Translations under genes and position numbers: made by a program
The notes under the pieces: model-generated
Databases searched by the model: none
What the model was told of the DNA's origin: nothing
The model's input: only the letters and a program-made list of their open reading frames with translations
Part shown: piece by piece, positions 24,895 to 33,067 of the stretch
Layout of the letters: every line of letters starts with the position of its first letter
How positions within the stretch are numbered: the stretch's first letter is position 1
Assembly (NCBI RefSeq): GCF_041434935.1
Contig: NZ_CP107964.1
Location: 930,001 to 994,000 of the forward strand
DNA from: Kitasatospora sp. NBC_00374
GTDB lineage: Bacteria > Actinomycetota > Actinomycetes > Streptomycetales > Streptomycetaceae
DNA length: 64,000 bases
Direction of reading: 5' to 3'

Positions 24895-26055
24895 TCAGCG
24901 GCAGGTGTAGGTGAACGAGACGGCCGCGGTACGCGGGTCCGGCGACAGGACCTCCAGGGTGGCCGTCGCATCCATGCTGCCCTGGCCGTGGAACGACCAG
25001 CGGAGCACCAGGTCGGTGGTGCGGTGGCCGCTCGGCACCCGCTGGGTGAGCTCACCGGAGTCCGTGCCGTCGCTGCGCAGCCAGCGGTAGCGGACCTCGC
25101 CGGCGCCGCCGTCGGTCTCCAGCTCGGCGGTGATCGCCTGGGTCCCGTCACAGGCCGGGCCGGCCGCGTCGGTCTGCACGGTGACCGACTTCACCACGAC
25201 CGGGTGGCCGTAGCGCTGCCAGCCGAGGTACGCGAGCACCGCCAGCAGCAGCAGGAGCGGCAGGATCAGCCAGCGGCGCCGGCGCTTGCGGGGCGGCTCG
25301 GGCGCCTCGGTCTGCGCGGCGCCGTGCCAGACCGCGGCGGCCTGCGGCGGGACACCGGGGCCGAAGCGGCGCAGGCCGTCCGGCGGGGTCGGGCCGGCCG
25401 GGTCGGGCTCCGCGGGCACGGGCGGGACGGGCACCGGTGCGACGGGCACCGGCGCGGCGGGCACCCCGGGCTGCGGGGTGGTGCGCTCGGCGGCGCTGGG
25501 CCAGGCCTCGGGGTCGAGGAAGGTCGCGCTGTCGGCCGGCACCGGGACGGGCGCCGTCACGGAGGTCGCGGCCGGAGGCTGGTCGAGCCGTACGGTGGCG
25601 GCCACCGGGTCCGTCTCGTCCAGACGGACCGTCAGTTCCTCCGCCCCGGGCGCCGCGGCGATCCCCTTCGGCGGAAGGCGGACGGTGGACTCCGCGTCGG
25701 GCACGTCCTCCACCCGGAGCTGCACCGTGGCGTCGGGTCCCCCGGCCGTCCCGCCGAGCCGCACCGTCTGCTCCGGGAGTCCGGCGGCGGGCAGCACCAG
25801 CTGCACGGTCTGCTCCGGCGCGGCGGCGGGCACCACCAGCTGGACCGTGTGCTCCGGCGCCTCGGGCTTCGCGGTCGGCACTGGCCTGGCGGACGGGCCG
25901 GCCTTCGCGGGAGTCTCGGGTTCGGCCGGAACCTCCGGTTCGGCGGGATTCGGGCGCCGGACCGGGCCGAGCTCGAGGGCCGGTGCGGCCGGCTCGTCGC
26001 CCTGCTTGCCGAGGCGGACGGTGCGGTCCGGGTCGGACGGGGGTTGAGTGGTCAT
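24895..26055 (-). CDS. Single-pass membrane protein with eight T-V-[RQ]-L motifs
   Basis: 386 residues. The N-terminal ~260 residues are Pro/Ala/Glu-rich and disordered-looking, with TVRL or TVQL starting at Thr12, 70, 83, 97, 110, 124, 142 and 154, each next to an acidic or polar residue. RKRRRR then precedes a transmembrane helix (~262-279). The outer ~105 residues look beta-rich with Cys302 and Cys385 as a possible disulfide. It starts 13 nt after the kinase gene, so the two are co-transcribed. FHA domains read pThr-x-x-[Leu/Ile/Asp], so the motifs may be phosphorylation-dependent docking sites for FHA proteins (inference). Not a family I can name. Confidence 0.75.
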   Translation of the reverse strand: MTTQPPSDPDRTVRLGKQGDEPAAPALELGPVRRPNPAEPEVPAEPETPAKAGPSARPVPTAKPEAPEHTVQLVVPAAAPEQTVQLVLPAAGLPEQTVRLGGTAGGPDATVQLRVEDVPDAESTVRLPPKGIAAAPGAEELTVRLDETDPVAATVRLDQPPAATSVTAPVPVPADSATFLDPEAWPSAAERTTPQPGVPAAPVPVAPVPVPPVPAEPDPAGPTPPDGLRRFGPGVPPQAAAVWHGAAQTEAPEPPRKRRRRWLILPLLLLLAVLAYLGWQRYGHPVVVKSVTVQTDAAGPACDGTQAITAELETDGGAGEVRYRWLRSDGTDSGELTQRVPSGHRTTDLVLRWSFHGQGSMDATATLEVLSPDPRTAAVSFTYTCR

Positions 26056-26068
26056 GCCGGTCCTGCTC

Positions 26069-27760
26069 TCAGCGGGGCGGGTTGCAAGTGATGGTGTCGA
26101 AGGTGTGGGACGACAGGCTGCTCGCCGGGGTGGTGGTGACCCGGGCGGTGAGGGTGGACGCCGCGCCGAACGGCATCGTGTCGCTGAACGTTACCGCCTT
26201 CGTCTGACCCTTGCGGAGGGCGAAGGTGTGCGTGGTCGGCAACCGGGACAGGCCGCTGGTCCAGCTCACGTTCAGGGTGCCGTCGGCCGCGCCGTCGGTG
26301 AGGACGGTGACCGTCGCCGTCGCCGACGACGGGCTGCAGGTGAACACCGGCTTCACCGAGAGGATCCGCAGGGGCGGCGCCACCACGGTCGGGGTGACGG
26401 TGGGCGTGGCCGTGCCGAGGGTCGGTGAGGGGCTGGCGGGCTTGGTGGTGACCGACGCACTCGGCGAGACCTTGGGCGTCGGGGTGCCGGGAGCCGAGGG
26501 CGGGGCGACGACGGTCGCCGAGGGCGACGGGGAGGCGCTGGGCGAGGCCGACCCGGACGCGGAGGGCGACGGCGAGGGCTCGACGGAGGCCGACGGCGAG
26601 GGCGAGGGGTCGGTGACGGGCCCGGCCGCGCCCAGGGTGGTGGTCGCCTTGGGGGCGGCCACCTCCGTGCTGCCGGAGGCACCGGTCGCCCCGGCGACCG
26701 CGACGCCCGCCATGGCGCCCGCGACCAGGACGACCCCGGTGGCGGCGCTGGCCAGCTTGGCCCGCCGCCCGAACCGCGCCGCGCCCGGCACCGGTCCGGG
26801 TGCGGTGGGCGGCGCGAGGCTGGTGCTGGCGAAGGTGGTGGCGCCGCCGGCCTGCGCGCCGGCGAACGGCAGCAGTAGGGGCAGCAGGGCGACCAGGCCG
26901 GCGAGCTGGCGCCGGCCGCGCTCCTCCCAGTCCTCCCCGTACGCGGCGCCCGCCACCGCCTCCAGTTCCTCGACCAGCAGGGCCGCGCCGTCCGGCCGCT
27001 CCTGCGGCGTCTTGGCCAGGCCGGCCCGGATCAGCGGGCGCAGCGCCTCGGGGGCCTGCTCGGCGGGGATCTGGGCCTCGGTGTGCTGGACGGCCAGCTC
27101 CATCAGCGTGGTGCCGGCGTACGGCTTGGCGCCGGTGAGGCACTCGAAGAAGGTCGCGGTGGCGGCGTAGACGTCGCCGGCGGGGGCGGCCGGCTGGCCG
27201 GCCCACTGCTCGGGCGCCATGTAGGCGGGGGTGCCGGCGATCGCCCCGGTGTCGCCGCGGCGGACGGCGATGCCGAAGTCGACCAGCTTGGAGGAGCCGT
27301 CGGCGGAGACCAGCACGTTGGCGGGCTTGTAGTCGCGGTGCACGACGCCGGCGCCGTGCGCGGCGGCGAGGCCGAGCAGGGAGCCCTTGAGGACGGTCAG
27401 CGCTGCCTCGGGGGCCGTCGCGCCCTCGGAGCGCAGCAGGTCGCGCAGCGAGATGCCGTCGACCAGCTCCATCACGATGGCGGCGCCGTTCGGGCTCTCG
27501 ACGTACTCGTAGAGCTGGGCGATGTGCGGCGAGTGCAGCGCGGCGAGCAGTTCGGCCTCGGCGCGGAAGCCCTGGTGGTCGGCGGAGGAGCCGGTGAGGT
27601 ACTTGACCGCGACGGGGGTGCCGGTGGCCCGGTGGTGGGCGAGGACGACCCGGCCGGCGGCGCCCGCGCCGAGCTCGCGGAGGTGTTCGTAGTCGGGGAG
27701 TTCCCAGCCCTGGTCCTGCTGCGCGCCGACGGGGCCGGTCGTGCCTGTCTTCTCGTCCAC
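26069..27760 (-). CDS. Membrane Ser/Thr protein kinase
   Basis: 563 residues. Kinase domain ~24-270: GAGAAGRVV loop, Lys53 in VAVK, HRDYKPAN (Asp143, Lys145, Asn148), DFG at 161. A hydrophobic stretch at 287-300 and a transmembrane helix at ~336-358 follow, then ~90 residues of Ser/Pro/Thr repeats and an extracellular beta-rich domain with one Cys near each end (VFTCSPSS, TITCNPPR). GTG 27760 is preferred to the upstream ATG 27796, which has no binding site. It is co-transcribed with the T-V-[RQ]-L protein; both outer domains are small and end with a Cys, suggesting they sense or bind together (inference). Confidence 0.9.
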   Translation of the reverse strand: MDEKTGTTGPVGAQQDQGWELPDYEHLRELGAGAAGRVVLAHHRATGTPVAVKYLTGSSADHQGFRAEAELLAALHSPHIAQLYEYVESPNGAAIVMELVDGISLRDLLRSEGATAPEAALTVLKGSLLGLAAAHGAGVVHRDYKPANVLVSADGSSKLVDFGIAVRRGDTGAIAGTPAYMAPEQWAGQPAAPAGDVYAATATFFECLTGAKPYAGTTLMELAVQHTEAQIPAEQAPEALRPLIRAGLAKTPQERPDGAALLVEELEAVAGAAYGEDWEERGRRQLAGLVALLPLLLPFAGAQAGGATTFASTSLAPPTAPGPVPGAARFGRRAKLASAATGVVLVAGAMAGVAVAGATGASGSTEVAAPKATTTLGAAGPVTDPSPSPSASVEPSPSPSASGSASPSASPSPSATVVAPPSAPGTPTPKVSPSASVTTKPASPSPTLGTATPTVTPTVVAPPLRILSVKPVFTCSPSSATATVTVLTDGAADGTLNVSWTSGLSRLPTTHTFALRKGQTKAVTFSDTMPFGAASTLTARVTTTPASSLSSHTFDTITCNPPR

Positions 27761-27934
27761 CTGTCCACCCCCGGGAGGTCTGATCCGCACGGGCATGCGG
27801 CCACCGAGAGTGACGCAGCCACGGGCCGGAGAGTTCCGGCCCGCGGGCGATGATAGGACACAGTTTCGGTTATTCGGGTACGGCTTTTCACGTCGACCGG
27901 CCTGTGGTGCTACTGCGGCAAGGATGCTTCGTAG

Positions 27935-28228
27935 TCACTCTCCGTCGCGGCGGCGGGCCGATTCGGCGGCTTCGGCGGCGACCGACCCCGCCTGCACCAG
28001 CCGGTGGCCGAGGTCGAGCAGGGCGCGGCCGACGGCCAGCTCGTCGCCGATCGCGGGGGCGGCGGGGTCGTGCGGGCTGCGGTGGGCCTCGGCGTCAGCC
28101 TCCAGCAGGCCGCTGCCGGTGTCGAGGACGGCGTGCGCCAGGGTGTGGTCGCCGTCCTCGGTGACGTGCAGCCGGACCTGCCAGTCGCTGGTCTTCGGTT
28201 CGCGGGCCGCGGCGCCGCCGTGCGTCAC
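27935..28228 (-). CDS. DUF1876-family protein
   Basis: 97 residues. WQVRLHVTEDGDHTLAHAVLDTG and IGDELAVGRALLDLGHRL match DUF1876, a small actinobacterial domain resembling a dsRNA-binding fold; function unknown. GTG 28228 overlaps the preceding stop as GTGA, so it is coupled to the 56-residue acidic protein upstream. The ~150 bp downstream, toward the kinase start, are relatively AT-rich. Confidence 0.82.
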   Translation of the reverse strand: MTHGGAAAREPKTSDWQVRLHVTEDGDHTLAHAVLDTGSGLLEADAEAHRSPHDPAAPAIGDELAVGRALLDLGHRLVQAGSVAAEAAESARRRDGE

Positions 28229-28395
28229 TGCTGGCCGCCTTCCGAGGTCTCCTCCAGCAGTTCGCCCTCGGCCGGGGACATGTCCTGGGCGTGGGCGGTC
28301 TGGTAGGAGGTGATGCCTTCCTCCGGGTCCGCGGCGCGGATGTCCTCGGCGTCGCGCTCGGCCTTGTCACTGAACCTGTCTTGCATGTCGGACAT
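28225..28395 (-). CDS. Small acidic hypothetical protein, 56 residues
   Basis: ATG 28395 follows GGGAG at good spacing. The product is very hydrophilic and acidic (FSDKAERDAEDIRAADPEEG, ELLEETSEGGQQ) with no hydrophobic core, so it is probably disordered. It is translationally coupled to the DUF1876 gene. Function unknown. Confidence 0.65.
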   Translation of the reverse strand: MSDMQDRFSDKAERDAEDIRAADPEEGITSYQTAHAQDMSPAEGELLEETSEGGQQ

Positions 28396-28583
28396 CGCCG
28401 GCTCCCAGTGCTCGGATGCTGGTGCGGTCGGCCGGACCGTGGCGCCGTGACGGTGCCCGCGACCGGCCGGACGCGTCCCTGGGTTCCAGCCTGCTCCTGT
28501 GCGGAGCTGCGGGCCAGTGCTGGCCCGGACGCCCGGGCCGCGGCCCCGCCCACGCCCTGCCTGCTCGGGAGCAGGGAGCAGGG

Positions 28584-29093
28584 TCAGGCGACCGGTTCGG
28601 CGAGCTCGTCGAGCAGGGCCGGGTTGACGGCGGCGAGGATGGCCCGGATGTCCGCCGGGGCGGCGGCCGGCCACAGGATCCGCCGGGCGGAGCGGTAGCG
28701 CTCGGCCAGCCGTTCACGGTCGGCCTCGGGCAGCTGGGCGGCCCGGTCGGCCCGGGAGTTGTGGGCGTTGTCGGCGATCTTGACCAGGGTGGCGGAGTGG
28801 TCGGTGACGATCTGCCGGAGCATGGCGTGGTAGCCGACGCCCTCCGTCCGGCTGACCCTTCGCACCGTGGCGACCACGCTGAACGGCACCCCGGCCCGCA
28901 GCAGGTCGTCGGCGGTGAGCGCGGTGTCCTCCAGGACGTCGTGCAGCAGTGCGGCCATCTGCAGGCCGGTCCCGAACGGCGCGACCGCCTCGGCCACGGC
29001 CCGGACGTGCGCCACGTACGGCACGCCGATCTTGTCGAGCTGTCCGGCGTGGGCGTCCGCGGCGAGGCGGTCGACGTCGGCAAGGCTGAGCAT
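28584..29093 (-). CDS. Single-domain HD hydrolase, possible small alarmone hydrolase
   Basis: 169 residues. The HD motif order resembles the hydrolase half of RelA/SpoT and Mesh1: His in PYVAHV, HDVLEDT (HD plus ED), and LVKIADNAHNSR (cf. LIKLADRLHNMR of SpoT). No synthetase, TGS or ACT domain is present, so it could be a stand-alone (p)ppGpp or related pyrophosphohydrolase. ATG 29093 has GGGGGAG 9 nt upstream. Family level is solid; the alarmone substrate is inference. Confidence 0.8.
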   Translation of the reverse strand: MLSLADVDRLAADAHAGQLDKIGVPYVAHVRAVAEAVAPFGTGLQMAALLHDVLEDTALTADDLLRAGVPFSVVATVRRVSRTEGVGYHAMLRQIVTDHSATLVKIADNAHNSRADRAAQLPEADRERLAERYRSARRILWPAAAPADIRAILAAVNPALLDELAEPVA

Positions 29094-29251
29094 GGGCACG
29101 GCACTCCCCCGCAAGGTGAACATCTGCCAGTTCCGGCGCAATATAGCGGTGTTGCGGGCGATGCCGACCGGCAGGGTGCGCGCCCCGCGCGCCGCGGCGG
29201 CGGGGCGCGCCCCCCGGCGGCCGGCGCCGGGCGGGGTGCCAGGATGGCGGG

Positions 29252-29884
29252 ATGCAGGTGACACCGATCTCTCCCGAACGGCTGACCGAGGTACTGTCCG
29301 GACGGATCGCCGCGCTGCCGGCCGGCGAGGGCCGGTGGGTGCGGGTGGCCGTCGACGGAGCACCGGCCGCGCGGCCCGGTGTGCTGGCGGACGCACTGGT
29401 GGAGCCGTTGCGGCTGCTCGGGCGGCCGGTGCTGCGGGTGTCCGCGGCGGACTTCCTGCGCCCGGCCTCGATCCGCCTGGAGTACGGGCACCAGGACGTC
29501 GACGCGTACCACGACCTCTGGCTGGACGACCGGGCCCTGCTGCGGGAGGTGCTGGACCCGCTGGGGCCCGGCGGCAGCGGCCGGGTCCTGCCCGCACTCC
29601 GGGACGCGGAGCACGACCGGGCCGCCCGGACCCCGTACACCGAGCTGGCGCCGGGCGGGGTGCTGGTGCTGGACGGGGCGCTGCTGCTGGGGCGATGGCT
29701 GCCGTTCGAGTTGACGGTGCATCTGGCGATGGGGGACGGGGCGCTGGCCAGGCACACGCCGGCCGAGGAGCGCTGGACGCTGCCCGCGTTCGCCCGCTAC
29801 CGGGCCGAGACCGGTCCGGAGGACCTGGCCGACCTCACCGTTCGGGTGGACGACCCTCGCCGTCCCGCGCTGGTCGAGCACTGA
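29252..29884 (+). CDS. Uridine-kinase-like P-loop protein with degenerate Walker A
   Basis: 210 residues. Overall it follows the uridine kinase/phosphoribulokinase-like layout: a VRVAVDG strand, SAADFLRP, RPASIRLEYGHQDVDAYHDLW, then LVLDGALLLGRWLPFELTVHLAM. Where GxxGxGKS is expected the sequence is DGAPAARPGV, lacking the Lys and the tight glycine loop, so nucleotide binding may be lost or altered. CAGGAT lies 6 nt before ATG 29252, a weak leaderless promoter. The 3' end overlaps the convergent HEAT-repeat gene by 50 bp. Confidence 0.7.
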   Translation: MQVTPISPERLTEVLSGRIAALPAGEGRWVRVAVDGAPAARPGVLADALVEPLRLLGRPVLRVSAADFLRPASIRLEYGHQDVDAYHDLWLDDRALLREVLDPLGPGGSGRVLPALRDAEHDRAARTPYTELAPGGVLVLDGALLLGRWLPFELTVHLAMGDGALARHTPAEERWTLPAFARYRAETGPEDLADLTVRVDDPRRPALVEH

Positions 29885-30557
29885 CAGAACCCTTTGCCGG
29901 TACGGCCCTTCCCTCCTCGGAGCCGACGGCACCGGCGCGCGGCGGGCTGCGGCGGGCGCGGATCCGGTGCGCCGCCCGCAGCCCGTGCCGGGCCGCGGTG
30001 GCGACCCGGCCGCCGAACTCCGCACGGGCCAGGTCGGTGGCGGCCAGCCGTTCGAGGACGGGCAGGGCGCGGTCCTCGGCGGTCACGCCCAGTGCCCGGC
30101 AGGCCCAGTACCGCCGGTCGGGGGACGGGTCGGCGGCCAGCGCGATCAGGTCCTCCAGCACGGCCGGCCCGAACGTGCCGACGGCGGAGGCCAGATACCC
30201 GGCCCTGGGGTGGCGCAGCAGCGTCAGCTCGCGCCACAGCGCCGCCCGGGCCGCCGCCCCGCCGATCGCGCCGAGGGCGGCCGCCGCGCCCGCGCGCACG
30301 TGCTCGGCCGGATCGTCGAGGAGGTCGACCAGTGCCGGTACGGCCGCCGGGTCGCCGAACCGCCCGAGGGCTTCACAGGCGGTGGAGCGGGTCAGCGGCT
30401 CCCGGTCCGTCAGCAGCGGGAGGATCAGCGGGACGGCCCGGCTCAGGCCGAGTTCGGCGCAGGCGGTGGCGGCCCAGGCCGCGCAGCGGAACTCCGGGTA
30501 GTCGGCCAGGGCCCGCAGCAGCGGGCCGGCGAGCGCGCCGTCGCCGAAGAGGTCCAC
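29835..30557 (-). CDS. HEAT-repeat protein
   Basis: 240 residues. At least four HEAT-type helical repeats are visible, e.g. PLTRSTACEALGRFGDPAAVPALVDLLDDPAEHVRAGAAAALGAIG in overlapping units, typical of PBS-lyase/HEAT scaffold proteins. GTG 30557 is the best start after the nei stop, with AAGG somewhat far upstream. The last ~45 residues are Arg/Ser/Pro-rich and overlap the convergent kinase-like gene. Probably a protein-interaction scaffold; it follows nei by 41 nt and may share its transcript. Confidence 0.72.
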   Translation of the reverse strand: MDLFGDGALAGPLLRALADYPEFRCAAWAATACAELGLSRAVPLILPLLTDREPLTRSTACEALGRFGDPAAVPALVDLLDDPAEHVRAGAAAALGAIGGAAARAALWRELTLLRHPRAGYLASAVGTFGPAVLEDLIALAADPSPDRRYWACRALGVTAEDRALPVLERLAATDLARAEFGGRVATAARHGLRAAHRIRARRSPPRAGAVGSEEGRAVPAKGSVSARPARDGEGRPPER

Positions 30558-30598
30558 CCGGTTGAGCGCCTTGGTCCGCCGGGGCGGGCAAGCGTGTT

Positions 30599-31384
30599 TC
30601 AGGGGGTGGGGCCGCGCTGGCAGTGCGGGCACCAGGTGGCGGGGCGGTCCTCGGCGTGGGTGCCGGTGCGCAGCGGGGTGCCGCAGCGGGCGCAGGGGCG
30701 GCGGGCGCGGCCGTAGACCCAGTTCTGGCGGCCGGGGCGGGTGTCGCCGGTGGTGACGTGGCCGGGGTGGAGTCTGTTGGCGTCGAGGAGTTGCCGGGCG
30801 CGGGCGAGCAGGCGGTCGAGGGTGGGCAGCGAGCCGACCGGGGTCCACGGGGTGACTCCGGCGAGGAAGCAGAGCTCGTTGGCGTACACGTTGCCGAGGC
30901 CGGCCAGGTTGCGCTGGTCGAGCAGGGCCTCGCCGAGGGGGCGGTCGGGCTGTCCGGTGAGGCGGCGGCGGGCCTCGGCGGCGTCCCAGTCGGGGCCGAG
31001 GAGGTCGGGGCCGAGGTGGCCGACGGCCCGCTGTTCGTCGGCGGTGCGCAGCAGTTCGACGACGGGCAGGCGGTAGCCGACGGCGGTGTGGTGGTCGGTG
31101 CCGAGGACGGCCCTGATCTGGAAGGCGGGGCCGCCGCTCCAGCGTTCGCCGAGGCGGTAGAGCGCCCAGCGGCCGTCCATCCGGAGGTGGGTGTGGAGGG
31201 TGAGGCCGCCCTCGATCCGGGTCAGCAGGTGTTTGCCGCGCGGGACGACCTCCAGCACGCGGCGGCCGGTCAGGTCGGCGGTGGCGTGTGCGGGCACCCG
31301 CAGGTCGGCGCTGGTCAGCACCTGGCCGGCCAGTGCCGCGTGCAGCTGGGCGGTCGCGCGGTAGACGGTGTCTCCTTCGGGCAC
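30599..31384 (-). CDS. nei: Fpg/Nei-family DNA glycosylase (Nei2-like endonuclease VIII)
   Basis: 261 residues. After removal of the initiator, Pro-Glu-Gly-Asp (PEGDTVYRAT) supplies the catalytic Pro and Glu; GKHLLTRIE carries the conserved Lys; NLAGLGNVYANELCFLAG is the H2TH signature; CARCGTPL...WCPHC is the C-terminal zinc finger. Removes oxidised pyrimidines and nicks DNA by beta,delta-elimination. GTG 31384 is fixed by the catalytic N-terminus; CATGAT lies 6 nt upstream and there is no Shine-Dalgarno. Confidence 0.92.
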   Translation of the reverse strand: MPEGDTVYRATAQLHAALAGQVLTSADLRVPAHATADLTGRRVLEVVPRGKHLLTRIEGGLTLHTHLRMDGRWALYRLGERWSGGPAFQIRAVLGTDHHTAVGYRLPVVELLRTADEQRAVGHLGPDLLGPDWDAAEARRRLTGQPDRPLGEALLDQRNLAGLGNVYANELCFLAGVTPWTPVGSLPTLDRLLARARQLLDANRLHPGHVTTGDTRPGRQNWVYGRARRPCARCGTPLRTGTHAEDRPATWCPHCQRGPTP

Positions 31385-31390
31385 CCGTCC

Positions 31391-31396
31391 ATCATG
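31391..31396 (-). promoter_or_regulatory. -10-like box CATGAT of nei (leaderless)
   Basis: CATGAT on the minus strand ends 6 nt before GTG 31384. Weaker than TANNNT but with leaderless spacing. Confidence 0.35.
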
Positions 31397-31422
31397 CGCG
31401 ACCGGCCGCTGCCGGGTCTCGT

Positions 31423-31476
31423 CCAGGGGCGGATCCAGGGGCGGATCGCGCCGGACCGGCTCGGACCAGGGCGGAT
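31423..31476. repeat. Three direct repeats upstream of nei
   Basis: CCAGGGGCGGAT occurs in tandem at 31423-31434 and 31435-31446, and a third copy lacking one G is at 31466-31476, reaching the stop codon of the PAP2/kinase gene. They lie 40-90 bp upstream of nei and could bind a regulator or be replication-slippage products. Confidence 0.6.
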
Positions 31477-32951
31477 CAGGGGATGGCCGGGTCCTGCGGG
31501 CGGTAGACGGTCAGGGCGCGGGCGGCCTTGTGCAGCAGCAGCCGGTCCGGGGCCTTCACCACCTCGCCGTCGACGGTGAAGTGGTCCACGCCGCGCAGGT
31601 CCGTCAGGTCGAGCGCAGAGAGCCGGACCTCCCGGTAGATCCGGGAGTTGCCGAGGGTGCCGAGCAGGAAGGCGCCGACCAGCCTGGTCCGGGCGAAGGG
31701 CCGACTGCCGTCGACGGCCCGGATGTCGAGCCGGCCGTCGTCCAGGCGGCTGCGGTGGCTGGGGGCGAAGCCCGGCGGGTCGTACGGGCCGTTGCCCGCG
31801 AACAGCAGCCAGAGCAGGCGCGGCACCCCGGAAACGCTGACCGGCATCGGTTGGGCGGTGCGCAGCACCCGGGTGAGGGCCAGCCCGAGCGCGGGCCACT
31901 TGCCGATCCGTTTCTCGTGCTTCTCGCGGATGCGGACCAGGTCGGGGTAGACGCCGATGCTGAAGGTGTTGAGGAACGGCCGGTCGGTGTCGCCGCCGGT
32001 CACCCGGCCGAGGTCGACGCCGGCCGCGCTGCCCTGCTCCACCGCCTCGGCGGTGGAGCGCAGGTCGTGGCTGCCGAGGTCGACGGCGAAGTGGTTGAGG
32101 GTGCCGCCGGGGAAGACCGCGAGCGGCAGGCCGTCGCGGGCGGCGACGGTGGCGGCCAGGTTGACGGTGCCGTCGCCGCCGCACACGCCGAGGGCGCCGC
32201 CGGCCCGGGTGGCGGCCCCGGCGGCGCGGTCCATCAGTTCGGCGAGGTCGTCGTCCGGGCCGCAGAGCCGGAGGTCTGCCTCGGGCAGCAGGGTGCGGAG
32301 CTCCGCCATGGTGGCCTCGGGGCCGTCCGCGCCGGCGCTCGGGTTGACCACCACGGTCAGGCCGTTCCCGCGCGGCAGGGCCGGTGCCTCGGTGCCGGGC
32401 GGCGCGGTGCGGGCCGGTTCGGCGGCGCGCGCCGGCCACCAGCGCAGGGTGAGCGCGGCGAGGCCGGCGCCGAGCGCGGCACCGGCCAGGACGTCGCCCG
32501 GGTAGTGGACGCCGACGTAGACCCGGGAGGCGATCACCCCGGCCGCGACCGGCGCCACCACCAGGCCGAGCAGCGGGGACTCGATCGCGACGGCGGTCGC
32601 GAAGGCCGCCGCCGAGGCGGAGTGGCCGGACGGGAACGAGGTGGTGGTCGGCTGCACCACCAGGCGGCGGACGACGGGGACCTGGTCCAGCAGCGGCCGG
32701 GGCCGCCGGGTGGCGCCCTTGGCGAAGATGTTGGCCGTCGCCGAGGCGAGGGCGAGGGCGCCGACCCCGCGCAGCGCCGCCCGGCGCGCGGTGCGGTTGC
32801 GGGTGGCGGCCAGGACGGCGGCCGTGCCCAGCCAGAGCACGCCGTGGTTGGCGGCTCTGGTGAGTCTGGGCAGCACGGGGTGGGCCCCGCGCAGTCGGCT
32901 CACGGCGACCCGGTCGAAGAGTCTGCGGTCGAGATCGGTGATCACTCGCAT
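31476..32951 (-). CDS. PAP2 phosphatase-diacylglycerol kinase fusion
   Basis: 491 residues. N-terminal PAP2 lipid phosphatase (~1-180) with its three motifs KGATRRPRP, PSGH and SRVYVGVHYPGD among ~5 hydrophobic helices. The C-terminal ~300 residues are a DAGK-catalytic lipid kinase (NPSAG, CGGDGTVN, FPGGTLNHFA). The two activities oppose each other on phosphatidate/diacylglycerol or undecaprenyl (pyro)phosphate, so the fusion probably balances or channels a lipid carrier at the membrane. ATG 32951 has TAGGCT 6 nt upstream and no Shine-Dalgarno. Confidence 0.88.
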   Translation of the reverse strand: MRVITDLDRRLFDRVAVSRLRGAHPVLPRLTRAANHGVLWLGTAAVLAATRNRTARRAALRGVGALALASATANIFAKGATRRPRPLLDQVPVVRRLVVQPTTTSFPSGHSASAAAFATAVAIESPLLGLVVAPVAAGVIASRVYVGVHYPGDVLAGAALGAGLAALTLRWWPARAAEPARTAPPGTEAPALPRGNGLTVVVNPSAGADGPEATMAELRTLLPEADLRLCGPDDDLAELMDRAAGAATRAGGALGVCGGDGTVNLAATVAARDGLPLAVFPGGTLNHFAVDLGSHDLRSTAEAVEQGSAAGVDLGRVTGGDTDRPFLNTFSIGVYPDLVRIREKHEKRIGKWPALGLALTRVLRTAQPMPVSVSGVPRLLWLLFAGNGPYDPPGFAPSHRSRLDDGRLDIRAVDGSRPFARTRLVGAFLLGTLGNSRIYREVRLSALDLTDLRGVDHFTVDGEVVKAPDRLLLHKAARALTVYRPQDPAIP

Positions 32952-32957
32952 GTCCAG

Positions 32958-32963
32958 AGCCTA
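32958..32963 (-). promoter_or_regulatory. -10 box TAGGCT of the PAP2-kinase gene (leaderless)
   Basis: TAGGCT on the minus strand ends 6 nt before ATG 32951. Confidence 0.5.
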
Positions 32964-33055
32964 CGCGGCCGGGCGGGCGGCGGTCGCGCCGTGGCGTGGC
33001 CTTACGGAATGCTGACGGTCCGTCGCGGCAGGCCCTCGGGGCGCCCGGTGGGCTC

Positions 33056-33061
33056 TAACGT
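33056..33061 (+). promoter_or_regulatory. -10 box TAACGT of the epimerase gene (leaderless)
   Basis: TAACGT ends 6 nt before ATG 33068; no Shine-Dalgarno. Confidence 0.5.
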
Positions 33062-33067
33062 CGCGGC

